Source of the DNA: Zantedeschia hybrid cultivar
Lineage: Eukaryota; Streptophyta; Magnoliopsida; Alismatales; Araceae
NCBI GenBank assembly: GCA_030544215.1
Contig: JARZZO010000005.1
Coordinates: forward strand, 77,123,524-77,187,523
DNA length: 64,000 nucleotides
Reading direction: 5' to 3'
Shown: positions 25,811 to 36,969 of the stretch, piece after piece
Layout: each line of letters opens with the position of its first letter
Numbering within the stretch: position 1 is the first letter of the stretch
Position numbers and translations under genes: made by a program
The notes under the pieces: generated by a model
What the model saw: the letters and a program-made list of their open reading frames with translations, nothing else
The model's database searches: none
What the model was told of the DNA's origin: nothing

Positions 25811-26872
25811 TGATGTAGCCGAAGCTATCACGACCGGATTCCGAAGCCGGAATCCGAAGAGAGGGATCCGGTGCTGAGTCGGATCGGTGTTGAGGGGACC
25901 CGACGGGGATCCGGAAGACGGAGGACGCAGAGGCGGCGGGGCCGAGGGTCCGGAGACTGGCTCGCTTTGGGAAGTAGGGGGCCGAGGCTCCTTCGGCGGA
26001 CGAAGGAGCGGCACGAATGAATCTCCTTCCGACTGATCTGTCGACGGGCGATGAAGCCGAAGCCGAAAGTTCGAGGCCGAAAGTGACTCGGACTTGGCTT
26101 GCTCTTGGATAGTGAGCCCAAAGCCCCTTCGGCGGACGGAGGGGCAGCGTGAGACCGAGTCTCCTGTCTTGGGGCAGCCGGCGTACGGCGTTGAGACCAG
26201 GGAGAGGAGTCCGAGGTCGGCGGCCGAGACCGACTCGGGAAGGTCGGCGATGATTCGAACCGAGCTCCTGCAGGAGGGAAAGAAGAAGAAAACCAGTCAG
26301 CATGAGTCCCGGGCTTCAGCCCTGGGGAACCCCCTCCGACGGTCAAGTTAGCTCCTGAAGAAGATTCGATTTAGAAGGCAAAGAGAGTAGCTTTAATGCT
26401 TTTCGGACAGTAGTCCTTTAAGGGTCTCGGAGGCTTGAGGAATCATCCTTTGGGTAATAAATAGCGGTGTATTTATAGCAAAGGATAGCGGATGGTTAAC
26501 GGTGGCAGCCGATATAGGACTAAACGAGGGCTTACTGATAAACCGCCATAGTGCCTGATCCGCCACCGGAGTGGGCCGGATTCGGCTACCGGGCCGAAGG
26601 GGGTTGGGCCGCTGATGGGCCGAAGCCTGTTGGGCCTTGGGCTGCCGCGTTGTTCCCGGGCCGTAGGCTGGTGGGCCGCTGACGGGCTGAAGCCTGTTGG
26701 GCCGGGAGCGACGGTGCCGCTTATGGGCCGAAGGCTGCTGGGCCGCTGATGGGCCGGAGGCTGCTGGGCCGCTGATGGGCCGGAGGCTCCCGGAGGGCCT
26801 GGTACTGCTGTTGTTGGGCTAAAAAGGGTTTTGGGCTTGCTTTAATGGGCCGAATCGGATTCTGCCTCATCA
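25811..26872 (-). repeat. Gypsy 3' LTR
   Basis: Near-identical to 46382-47443. In element orientation it starts TGATGAGGCAG and ends CTACATCA. A TATA box CTATAAATA is at about 26478-26470. The segment at about 26575-26800 is a run of degenerate GC-rich repeats around GCTGATGGGCCGAAGC. Confidence 0.96.
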
Positions 26873-26888
26873 CATAGCCCCCCACTCT
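26873..26888 (-). other. Gypsy polypurine tract
   Basis: In element orientation, AGTGGGGGGCTATG directly precedes the 3' LTR, as expected for the plus-strand primer of reverse transcription. Confidence 0.75.
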
Positions 26889-27476
26889 TGTCTTCCTCAG
26901 TTCTGAGATGGCGAGAGTATAGCCCGAAGCTGTCAGAAGAATATCGTAACAGATGTCTTACCCGAAGCTCTGTTCTTTTTTCACTGGGAAGAGGGTGCCC
27001 TCGGTCGGTCGAGGGCTACGCGGTTGCTTCGTCTTCGCTCGGAGTTGCAACGAAGGCTCGAAGCTCAGAAGCCGAAGGGCCGAGCCCTCTGACTCGTGTC
27101 AGGCTTCATTAAATGGACGGGATGGGCGTCGCCTCGCGAGGAAGCACGGGACACGCGTCGCGCATCCAGCCGCTCCGTCGAAAACACAAAAGGATCCTGA
27201 CCGCTCGCGGGTCGCGGATCGCCTCGGCTCTCTGCCCGAGCCTCCACTCGGATTGCCGCCGCTCCCTTCGTCGCACGCAGATCGGGACACGTGGCGGGCA
27301 TCCGAGTCATTAGTCGAAGGGTCGGAGCGCTTTCGGCCGTTGATCGCTCTGCTTCAAGTCCCGGAGCCGGCCCGTCATCATTGCCGAAGGACGGTGCACG
27401 TGGCGGGCATCCGAGAGGAGCGAGGAGACGAGCGGGATGATCTCGGCCGTTGGCTTCGGCGGGAGGCGCTTCGAAT

Positions 27477-27490
27477 GGTCTTATAAATAC
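27477..27490 (+). promoter_or_regulatory. TATA box for the opposite-strand gene inside the Gypsy element
   Basis: GTCTTATAAATACAAG lies on the plus strand about 270 nt upstream of the ATG at 27755, followed by a pyrimidine-rich leader (27508-27580). Position and sequence fit a Pol II core promoter independent of the LTR. Confidence 0.55.
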
Positions 27491-27754
27491 AAGCCCTCAG
27501 CAGGGCACTGTTCTTCTTCCTGCTGCTGCGCTTGCGTTTCCCCTGCGATCACCCGAGCTCTTCTTCCTTCTCCAGCGAAAGGCTAGCTTCCTGAAGGCTT
27601 CGTCCGAGCTCGCCGGCCACCGTGGGAGGATCTCCGTTCCTCAGAGCGCATTGCTGGTGGAGCTGGGAGGCTTGAGGCAGCATTCGGTTCAGGAGAAACT
27701 CCCTCCCCCTTCCTGCGAGTAAGCCTTGGCCTTCTTCCCCCCCTTCGCGGCCTT

Positions 27755-30225
27755 ATGGTCCGGAGTCCTTCCAGCGAGATTACTCCTTCGGACGAGGAGT
27801 ATACTCCTTCCCACTCTCCAAAATCTTCTCTGTCAGATCCCCTCACCTCGGATTCTCTTGCTTCCGCAATGTCTGAAGAGCCTGAAAACTCTGGGACTGA
27901 GGGGTCCGAGACTTCCGGGGCCGAGGTTTTCGGGGCCGAGGCTTCCGAGGCCGAGGCTACCCAGGAGGTCCGGGACCCAGGCCAGGCTTCCACCTCGGAA
28001 CGCCGTCGTCCGGACATTGCTTCGGAAGCATCCTGCGCCCTTTCGGACGTAGAGGTGAGGAACTTAGTTTCTTACTTCCAGCTTCCTTCCTGGACGACCC
28101 CCCATTGGCCTGACTCCGCCACCAGGGCCAATACTATCCGCCCGGGCTCCTTCTCCATCTATGTTGATAGCTTCGAGGCGGGCTTCCGTCTTCCTCTTCC
28201 CACCTTCGTCATTAACCTCCTTAGCTTCTACGGGTGTATACGGTTTTTTAAGCGTCTTCGCTCGTATAAAGATCAACCATTCCATCAATGTCTTCCACTA
28301 TCTCTTCAAAATCCAAAGGCAGGGGAAGTCCGAGTGGTACTGCTTCGTCCCTCGGGTCGGCCGAAGCATATTCTCCGGGAAGCCCTCGTCCATCCACGGC
28401 TGGAAGAGGAAGTTCATCTTCATCTCCCTGTCGGAGAACGAGAAGGGCGTGTGGCCCTTTCCCACCGAATGGGCGCCGCTTGCTGTAGGCCTCTCGGACC
28501 CTCCTGCTCTGACCCCCGTGCAGAGCACTCTCGTGGGCCATGTTCAGGTCATGGCCCCGTACGACATCTGCGGGCTCCTCAGCGCGTCGGAGCGGCTGGT
28601 GAACCGCGGGGTCTGGCCGGATCCTCAGTCCGATCCGGTGCGGGCCTTTCCTTACCTTCCTCCCGGGGAGACTCCGCAGGGCCGCGGAGGAAGGGCTGCC
28701 GCTCCTTCGGCCGAAGCTCCTCCGGCTGGGGATGCTGATGAAGTTTCGGTCGAGGGTAAGTCGGCTTTGAATTTGTACTTGATCACCGTTTTGTTTCTAA
28801 CATACTCTCCTTGCTTGCAGCAATGGCCGACCTCGATGCCCTCCTCGCCCTGATATCCGACCAGCGCGGTCCAGGCCGGGCACCGGCCTTGCAAGCGGCA
28901 GGCAGGTCCGGCCGAGGCGCTGGAGCTCCGAGGACCCGAGGCGGGGTCCCGAAGACTGCGGCCTCCGCCGAGGGCCGCGCTGCCGCTGCTGCTATCGAGA
29001 GGGAGCAGAAGACAAAGTTCGCCGCTCGAAGGGGCGGCCGAGCGTCGAAGCGCCCCCGGGTAAAGGAGGCCGAAGAGGCGGAGGTGGCTTCGCTGATCAG
29101 GAGGAGCGCCGTGGCCCGAAGGGCCGCAAGGCTGGCGTCTCCCGAGGCGCCGAGGGGCGACTCCCCTCCGGCCGTATCGGCAGGGGCCGATGACGGAGGC
29201 GCTGGGTCGCAGGCGCCCCGGGCGCAACGCGAATGGTGGCACCCCGAGCCGGGGGTGTATAAGGATGAGAGCATGGAGGACTCGCAGACGTGCCTCCGTA
29301 TGCTCAGCAGCCTCACTCTCCCTTCAGCTTTCGAAGAGCTGAAGGAGCACTCCATCACCGACCTGGCGGCGATGAGTGCCCGGCTGGCGGTCCAGGTAAG
29401 AAGCCTGAATGTGCTTCGGCTTAGCTCTTTTTAGCTGTCTTGATTTTCTGACCCTTGTCTGCTTTCGGTCCACAGGCTGCGGTGACGGGTAGCGTTCTGA
29501 TGCACCATCAGGAGCTGCTCCGACTCAAGCTCCTGGAGGCCGAGGAGGAGCCGGCCGGTTCGGGCGAGGGTACCTCGGCGGTGCCCCGTATCGAGCCCTT
29601 AGTTGATGGGCTCGTAACCGCGAGCGCCCGGGCGCGGGCGCAGCTGGAGGAGAGGGCAGCAGAGGCCCGTGCTGCCGCCGAGGCCAAGGAAAAGGCCGAG
29701 CGGGAGAAGGAGGCGGCCGAGCGCGAGCTTGCTGCGGCTCAGTCCGAGATCCGGGCCCTCAAGGCCCAGATCCAGGACAAGGAGTCCCGACGGGCTTCGG
29801 AGAAGCGCCGCCACGCCGAGGAGGTGTCGGCTCTGAAACAGGAACTGGAATAGGTGGCTGACTCGGCCGTAGCTGATTACAAAGCCGGCCGCGACTATGC
29901 CCAAGAGATCCTCCGAGCCCAGCTGCTAGCGTCTTCTTTGGTCTTCGACCTCGGACTGGCTGTCGCCCAGAGGGCCTGCCCGAGCGTCGATTTGACCGGG
30001 GTCGCCATGCCGATGGGCGCGGAAGCCAGGGAGCTCCTATCCTGGTGGAAGGATCTTATGGCCGAGAGGGTCTCGCCTCCGGTTGCTGAAGATGAAGCCG
30101 TGACCGCCGAGGAGGCCCCCGCCGAGGCTGCCGCTTCTGAAGCGGTGCAGATCGTTGACTCTCCCTCTCCCTCTCCCGGCCAAGACGCAGTCGAAGCGGA
30201 GGAGGAAGGGGTCGTCGAGGGCTGA
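27755..30225 (+). pseudogene. Opposite-strand ORF of the Gypsy element (Transposase_28 / 'putative gypsy type transposon' family), damaged
   Basis: A three-exon gene antisense to gag-pol: 27755-28755, 28821-29395, 29476-30225. Introns have good borders (GTAAGT...TTGCAG; GTAAGA...CCACAG), and phases agree between exons. The N-terminal part is acidic and Ser-rich. The middle part (LPSWTTPHWPDS, FRLPLPTFVINLLSFYG, INHSINVFHYLFKIQRQGKS) matches the plant family annotated as putative gypsy-type transposon proteins (PF04195, assigned from memory). The last exon encodes a strong Ala/Glu/Arg coiled coil. It has two breaks: a frame change near 28220-28240, where conserved residues also seem missing, and an in-frame TAG at 29851-29853 followed by 124 open codons. 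Function is unknown. Extra antisense ORFs are a described property of Tat elements. Confidence 0.7.
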
Positions 30226-30534
30226 CACGAGGGTCCCCCCCCCCGGTTTTTGCTTTTCCACTTTTGTAAGCCTTCGGCCAGGCATATGGCCGAGTTTGTA
30301 CTTCCTCTTACTTGTGAATACAAGGAATGTTTTTGGCTTTACCTTGTTGTTTTCTTCATGACTGGAGTGGATCTGGTCTTTCTGAAATCCGAGATCCTTC
30401 TGTCGTTCGCTATAGTTTGCGAAGCCGAGACCCGATGTAGGTTCGGATAGGGCGTTGATAGAATCTCGCCAGCAGATACGACTGCTTTAGATGCGGTTCG
30501 TGCGGCCGAAGCCGCTCCCGCTTCGTCTTATGCA

Positions 30535-31277
30535 GACTTAGAGAATAACCTGCCGCGTCCTGATCCGGATTACAAGGCCGAAGCCATTCGTCGGATCGAA
30601 GGACTTGCGGACTTTAAGAGAACCATGCCGCTTCCGATACGGTTTGCATGGCCGAAGCCACTCCCGATACGGTTTACACAGACTTAGAGAAAAATTCAAT
30701 GCCGTGTCCTGATCCGGATTACATGGCCGAGTGCCATTCGTCAAATCGAAGGACTTGTGGACTTTGAGAGAACCATGCCGCTCCCGATACGGTTTGCATG
30801 GCCGAAGCCACTCCCGATACGGTTTACACGGACTTATAGAAAACCATGCCGCGTCCTGATCCGGATTACATGGCCGAAGCCATTCGTCGGATCGAAGGAC
30901 TTGCGGACTTTAAGAGAACCATGCCGCTCCCGATACGGTTTGCATGGCCGAAGCCACTCCCGATACGGTTTACACGGACTTAGAGAAAACCATGTCGCGT
31001 CCTGATCCAGATTACATGGCCGAAGCCATTCGTCGGATCAAAGGACTTGCGGACTTTAAGAGAACCATGCCGCTCCCGATACGGTTTGCATGGCCGAAGC
31101 CACTCCCGATACGGTTTACACGGACTTAGAGAAAACCATGCCGCGTCCTGATCCGGATTACATGGCCGAAGCCATTCGTCGGATCAAAGGACTTGCGGAC
31201 TTTAAGAGAACCATGCCGCTCCCGATACGGTTTGCATGGCCGAAGCCACTCCCGATACGGTTTATACGGACTTAGAG
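30535..31277. repeat. Tandem array of about five 146-bp units in the Gypsy 3' region
   Basis: Units start at about 30535, 30682, 30832, 30978 and 31124 with AGACTTAGAGAA or GGACTTAGAGAA. The last three intervals are 146 bp and nearly identical, while the first two are more diverged. Each unit holds the word CGATACGGTTT twice. The array sits just downstream of the pol stop in element orientation. The short ORFs here are repeat artefacts. Confidence 0.93.
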
Positions 31278-31352
31278 AATATAGCAACAAGTTTCCTGAA
31301 CAAGAGAGTTCTTTATTCATACCCTCCGGCTGAAAGCCTGGGGAGAGGTGAC

Positions 31353-34300
31353 TTACATATAATAACGCCGAAGGCGCTCTACATTCCAGGTGCGAGGAAG
31401 AGGTTGGCCCGAAAGGGTCTCCAACCGGTAAGCTCCACGCCTGATCACCTCTCTGACCCGATAGGGCCCCTCCCAGTTGGGGGCAAGCTTCCCTGAGGCT
31501 TCGGCTGGCTTGGAAGCATGAGCATTCCTCAACACGAGGCTCCCTACTTCAAAGCTTCGGGGCTTTACTCGAGTGTTGTGGTACTTGGCCATGCGCTGTT
31601 GATAAGCTGCCAGCCGGATACGAGCTTTGTCTCGGGTCTCTTCAATGAGGTCCAAGTGGTCTCTCAAACCTTCCTCGTTGGCCTCCGGACTGTAAGCAAC
31701 GACCCTGGGAGAGGGAAGGCCGATTTCCACCGGGATAACGGCCTCTATCCCATAGGCCATGCGAAAAGGAGTTTCGCCGGTGGGGGTTCGGCTCGTCGTC
31801 TGATAGGCCCACAGAACACTCGGCAGCTCCTCTACCCATCGGCCTTTAGCCTCGCCGAGGCGGGTTTTCAATCCCTGCAGGAGGCTTCGGTTAGTGACTT
31901 CGACTTGGCCGTTTGCTCGAGGATGCGCCACCGAAGTGAATTTGTGAAGTATGCCGAAGCTGACGCAGTTGTCGCTGAATCGCCGGCTGTCGAATTGCTT
32001 TCCATTGTTAGAGATGATGGCCCGAGGGATGCCGAACCGGCAAATGATGGACTTCCACACGAAGTTCCAAGCGTTGCTATCGGTTATTGACGCGAGGGGT
32101 TCGGCTTCGACCCACTTAGTGAAATAATCGACCGCCACGATGAGGAATTTTCTTTGGCCGGTGGCGACGGGAAAAGGTCCCAGGAGGTCGATTCCCCATT
32201 GGGCGAAAGGCCAGGGATCGGACAAGGGGGTCAGAAGGGTGGCTGCCTGGTGAATGAGGGAGCTGAACCTCTGGCACTGGTCACAGCGCCGCACGAGGGC
32301 TAAAGCGTCCTCTCGGAGCGTTGGCCACCAGTAGCCTTGCCTCAGGAGCCTGTGAGCCAGGGCCCTTCCTCCCGCATGCGCCCCGCAGACTCCTTCATGG
32401 ACTTCTCTTGTGGCGTAGTCGGCTTCAGCCGGGCCGAGGCACCGCAGCAGTGGTCGGCCGAAGGATTTCTTGTATAGCACCCCGTCCAGAAGGAGGAAGT
32501 GGGATGAGCGCTGCCGAATGTGCTTCGCCTCCCTCGGATCTGGCGGGACTTCTCCTTGGAGAAGGAAGGCGACGAGGGGAGTCATCCACGTCTCGGCCTC
32601 GACCTCAGTGACTTGCATGGTTTCGGCTTCGCCGAGGCTTGGTTCGGAGAGCTCCTCGACGAGGATCATTTGGCCTCCGCCCCCGTCTTGAGTTGACGCC
32701 AGCCGGGAAAGTGCATCGGCTCGGGTGTTCTCGGCTCTCGGGATCCTCACGATTTCATAAGAATCGAATTGGGTGAGGATCTTGCGAGTCACCTGGAGAT
32801 AAGATGCCATCACTGCGTCCCGAGCCTCGTACTCCCCGGAGATGTGGCTGGCGATCAACTGGGAATCGCTGAAGGCTTTCAGGTTCCGGGCGCCGAGCTT
32901 CTTCGCGGCCCGGAGGCCGGAGATGAGAGCTTCGTACTCGGCGGCATTGTTGGTTGCTGGGAAGGAGAAGCGCAGGGCGTATTCCGTGACGACCCCTTCG
33001 GGCGATGCCAGGATCCATCCGGCGCCGCTGCCTGTGGAGCATGCGGAGCCGTCAACGAAGAGTCGCCATTCGTCTGCCGGCGCAAGAGCCGAAGTAGCCT
33101 CGGCTTCGACCACGTCGGGTGCCGGCTGAGGTGCCGCGGGGGCGCCGGGGGTAAGTTCGGCGATGAAGTCTGCCAATGCCTGGGCTTTTATCGCTACCCG
33201 AGGGGCATAGGAGATGTCGAACTCTCCTAGCTCGATCGCCCATTTTGCCAGCCTGCCGGACACCTCCGGCAGGGAGAGAATCTGTCGTAGGGGCTGGTCG
33301 GTGAGGACCTTCACGGAATGGGCTAGAGAGTACGGCCGGAGCCTCCTCGCAGACGAGACGAGGGCCAGAGCCAGCTTCTTTAGGGCAAGATACCGGAGTT
33401 CTGCTCCTTGAAGGGCTCGGCTGGTGTAATAGACTGGCTTCTGAACGCCATCTTGCTCTCGAACGAGGACGGCGCTGAGAGCCGTCTCGGAGACTGCAAG
33501 GTACAAGCTCAGGGGTTCCCCGGGAACCGGCTTGGACAAGATGGGGACTTTGGAGAGGTAGGCCTTCAGCTGATTGAAGGCTGTCTGGCACTCCTCCGTC
33601 CAGTCGAAGTTGTTGACCTTCTTCAGCAGCTTGAAGAAGGGGAAACAGTAGTCGGCCGCCTTTGACATGAAGCGGCTGAGGGCTGCGATCCTCCCGTTCA
33701 GCTTCTGTACCTCTCGGAGGTTAGCCGGGGGGCGCATCTGCATGATGGCCGAAACCTTCTCGGGATTAGCCTCCACCCCTCGGTGAGTGACCATGTAGCC
33801 GAGGAACTTGCCGGAGGCTACCCCGAAGGCGCACTTGGCCGGGTTCAGCTTCATCTTATACCGCCTGAGGGCGGAGAAAGTCTCGGCCAGGTCGGCCAAA
33901 TGCTCTGCAGCAACGCGGCTCTTGACCAACATGTCGTCTATATAGACCTCCATGTTCCAGCCGAGCTGTGGGGCGAACACTTTGTTGACCAGGCGCTGAT
34001 ATGTCGTGCTGGCATTCTTCAGACCGAAGGGCATTTGGATATAGCAGTACAGGCCCAAATCGGTCGTGAAGCTGGTCTTGCTCTCATCATCCGGATGCAT
34101 CCGGATCTGGTGGTAGCCTGAATAGGCGTCGAGGAAGCTTAGCAGCTCGTGGCCGGAAGTCGCGTCCACCACCTGGTCTATCCGAGGCAGCGGAAAGCTG
34201 TCCATCGGACAGGCCTTGTTGAGGTTGGTGAAGTCCACGCACATACGCCATTTGCCATCTTTCTTTGGCACCATGACCACGTTGGCGATCCAGTCCGGAT

Positions 34301-35377
34301 GGTGCACCTCTCGGAGGTGTCCGGCGTCCAGCCCCTTCTGCACTTCGACTTGGATGGCGGCCCTCCTTTCCTGATTGAAGGTGCGCCGCTTCTGCTTTAT
34401 CGGGGGCTGGTCGGGATCGTTATGGAGTCGGTGCTCTGCTACCTCCGGGTCAACCCCGGGCATGTCCGCCGGAGACCAGGCGAAGATGTCGAGATTCTTT
34501 TTCAAGAACTCGGTAAGCTTCTCTGCTTCACTTTTTTCTAGGCCGGAGCCTATCATCAGGACTCGTCCTTCGCCTCCCGGAATAGGGACGGCGAGGAGTG
34601 CTTTTCCCGGAGATGCCTCAGCCGATGACTCGATCGTTAGGGTTTCGGCTGCGGTCTTCCCCTTGACCGAAATCATGTAGCACTGTCGGGCTGCTTCTTG
34701 GTTCCCTTTGGCCTCGCCTATTCCATGGCTGGTATGAAACTTCAGCTTCTGATGGAAGGACGAAGGCACGGCTCCGACTCCGCCGATGAGCCTTCGGCCG
34801 AATATGGCGTTGTAGGCTGAATCGATCTTTACAACGGCAAAGTCCGTTTCGACGGTTAATTGCCGGGGGGCGGAGCCTAAGGTTACAGGAAGTCGGACAA
34901 TGCCCTCTACTCGGCAGGGCGAGCCGTTAAAACCGAAGAGGGGGCCCCGGTGAGGCTTCATATTAGCCTCACTCAATCCCATTTTCTCAAAACAGTCATA
35001 AAACAAGATGTTTGGGGCACTTCCATTATCCACAAAGATTCTATGTACATCATAACTATTTATTACAGCATTGACGACGAGGGCGTCATCATGAGGGACC
35101 TGAACATCAGTCAGGTCCTCGGCGCCGAAGGTGATGTCTTCCAGACGAGGCCGCTTTGGTTCGCCGTCAACCGCCGCTACGGTGTTGCGCTGCCGCGGCC
35201 TTGATCCTTCCCCCGGCCCTCCGGATATCATCATGATAGACCCAAAACTGGGTCTTTGATGGGATGACTCTACCGGGGCCGAGGTGACCTTTGGCGGAGG
35301 AGCGGCTTCTATCGCCGGGGGTTGCTGTTGCCTGGGCGCTGCAGGGGTGTCCCGGTTCTGTTGCGGCGGCTGCTCCC
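31353..35377 (-). CDS. pol: Gypsy pol: protease, reverse transcriptase, RNase H, integrase (3' part of split gag-pol)
   Basis: Open to a TAA at 31353-31355. The open frame runs rightward into the Copia LTR (to 35423), but element sequence ends at 35377. In order: retropepsin-like segment with FVDNGSAPNILF; RT with KDGKWRMCVDFTNLN and catalytic YIDDMLVKS; RNase H with FVDGSACSTGSGAG and SDSQL; integrase zinc finger ending CDQCQ, core with WGIDLLGPF and NGQVEVTNR. The second catalytic Asp of the integrase D,D,E triad is Asn (SNNGKQF; codon 32009-32007, AAC where GAC is expected). The frame continues from gag (44861-46345): removing the Copia element and one ctccc copy leaves a single 1834-codon frame without stops. 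Confidence 0.95.
35373..35377. repeat. Target-site duplication of the Copia element, left
   Basis: ctccc, repeated at 44861-44865 on the other side of the Copia element. Both copies lie within Gypsy gag-pol sequence. Confidence 0.95.
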
Positions 35378-36955
35378 TGTAAGGAATCGCCATGAACGCA
35401 GCAGAAATAAAAATTGATTCCATTGTATCGGTTGCTGGGGTTGTAAAACGGACATTAAAATAAGCGGGAAGAACAGTTCTTCACCTTTGCGGGGTTTCGA
35501 ATCTCCCGTGGATGATGCCGACTCGTTAATCGCGCACGCGCACGATCTCTGGAGGTATCCACACGACTTCCCGCAGCAGACGCGACTTCCTCCTCGAATC
35601 GAGTGCTCCGACCAGATCTCAGATCCACCATGCGCGGAGAGAGACAGATCCACTCCGAGAAGGAGAGAGAGAGAGGAGAGAGAGAATCTGGGGAGTAAAA
35701 ATTCGTCCAACTAACTTTTTACCACTCCCCCTTGGCCCTCCTTATATAGAAATAAGGATAAGCACAAGAGTTAATCCTCGTGATTATCCAAGAGTTTGGC
35801 CTTGGATAATTCTCCATTAAATCTTCATGTTTATCCTGCAGCTTTTCACAAAAACCCAGATAAGCATGAAATTTAACATCTCTCACCGTCTGACGAGAAC
35901 TCTTATGTGTGTGACCCTCCAGGCCCATATATCAGTCCGGTTGCAGGCCCATTAAACTTAGAACTGTTTCTTGAGTTTAATATTTATTAATTAACATTTA
36001 AACATCGCATGTTAAATGATTAAATTAATAAACAAGTAAATTATCATCCGATGATAAATTCACTTGGCCTTCTGATCATGAACAGCACCAAACACTACCT
36101 CATGATCCCAGAAGATATAAGGGATACTGATCCCTTCAATTGAACCTTTCCGTCTGCAGATGCCGCACAGATATAATCATTCACTCATGCAATGTCCCGA
36201 TAACGCAAGGGTATGGTTTTATAGTCAAACCCTCTATCGCATTATCCAGATGGATTCTAGTACACAGTTAATATCTAGAAAGACATCTCTTTCATTTGAC
36301 CCTGGCCAGGGATTTCTGTGTACACATCCATGGGACATTCTCTCTCCAGTCTTATACCAAGAGTGAGTGATCCCTTGTTGTCCACTCAATTACCTTCGCA
36401 AGCTTTCCACTGTATCTGAAAGACCGATTATGGTGGACTTAATGGTTAAAGTCCACGAGTCAGAGAATCAAGATACAATGGTCCACCAACAAGGTATCAT
36501 TGGTGACTCAGGTCTAAGGACCAACTGTGCTACTGCAACGATTGAATTCCCTGGTTGACTAATAGGTATAATTACCATCCAGGAATTCTTATTTGGATCT
36601 GTTCAGTGAACTCATTCTCTAATGAGCACCCACTTGTTTGTCTTAGTGTCACCACACGAGTGAATGTGAGATCATTCACCCTCATCATATGAGCAGACAT
36701 AACTTGTGTCGATCTTATCGGATATTTAATGTCCATCTCAAATATCCTATGATCGAGAACTATTTAAGACAATTGCCTTAGGATATTGATCTCACTATCA
36801 TGATCTCATCATGATTCAATATTCTATACATTTGTCTATGGACCTTCATTATGATAGTCGTTTGCGAGAACTATTAAATGAAGAAATAATTGCCTTTATT
36901 AATAATCTGAACTAGAATGTACAATGATTGGCTTTGAGGCCACCCAATTCTAACA
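35378..36955 (-). repeat. Copia 3' LTR
   Basis: In element orientation it runs from TGTTAGAATTGGG to CCTTACA. TATA box CTATATAAGG at about 35748-35739. A GA microsatellite lies at about 35663-35690. It pairs with 43283-44860. Confidence 0.96.
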
Positions 36956-36967
36956 TTCTCCCACTTG
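36956..36967 (-). other. Copia polypurine tract
   Basis: AAGTGGGAGAA immediately precedes the 3' LTR in element orientation, and the polyprotein stop codon (36972-36970) lies just before it. Confidence 0.85.
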
Positions 36968-36969
36968 GA

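Noticed and set aside
31518..34680. Plus-strand ORFs of 60-190 codons opposite Gypsy pol
   Set aside because: Shadows of the conserved pol frame. No family match, unlike the true antisense gene at 27755-30225.
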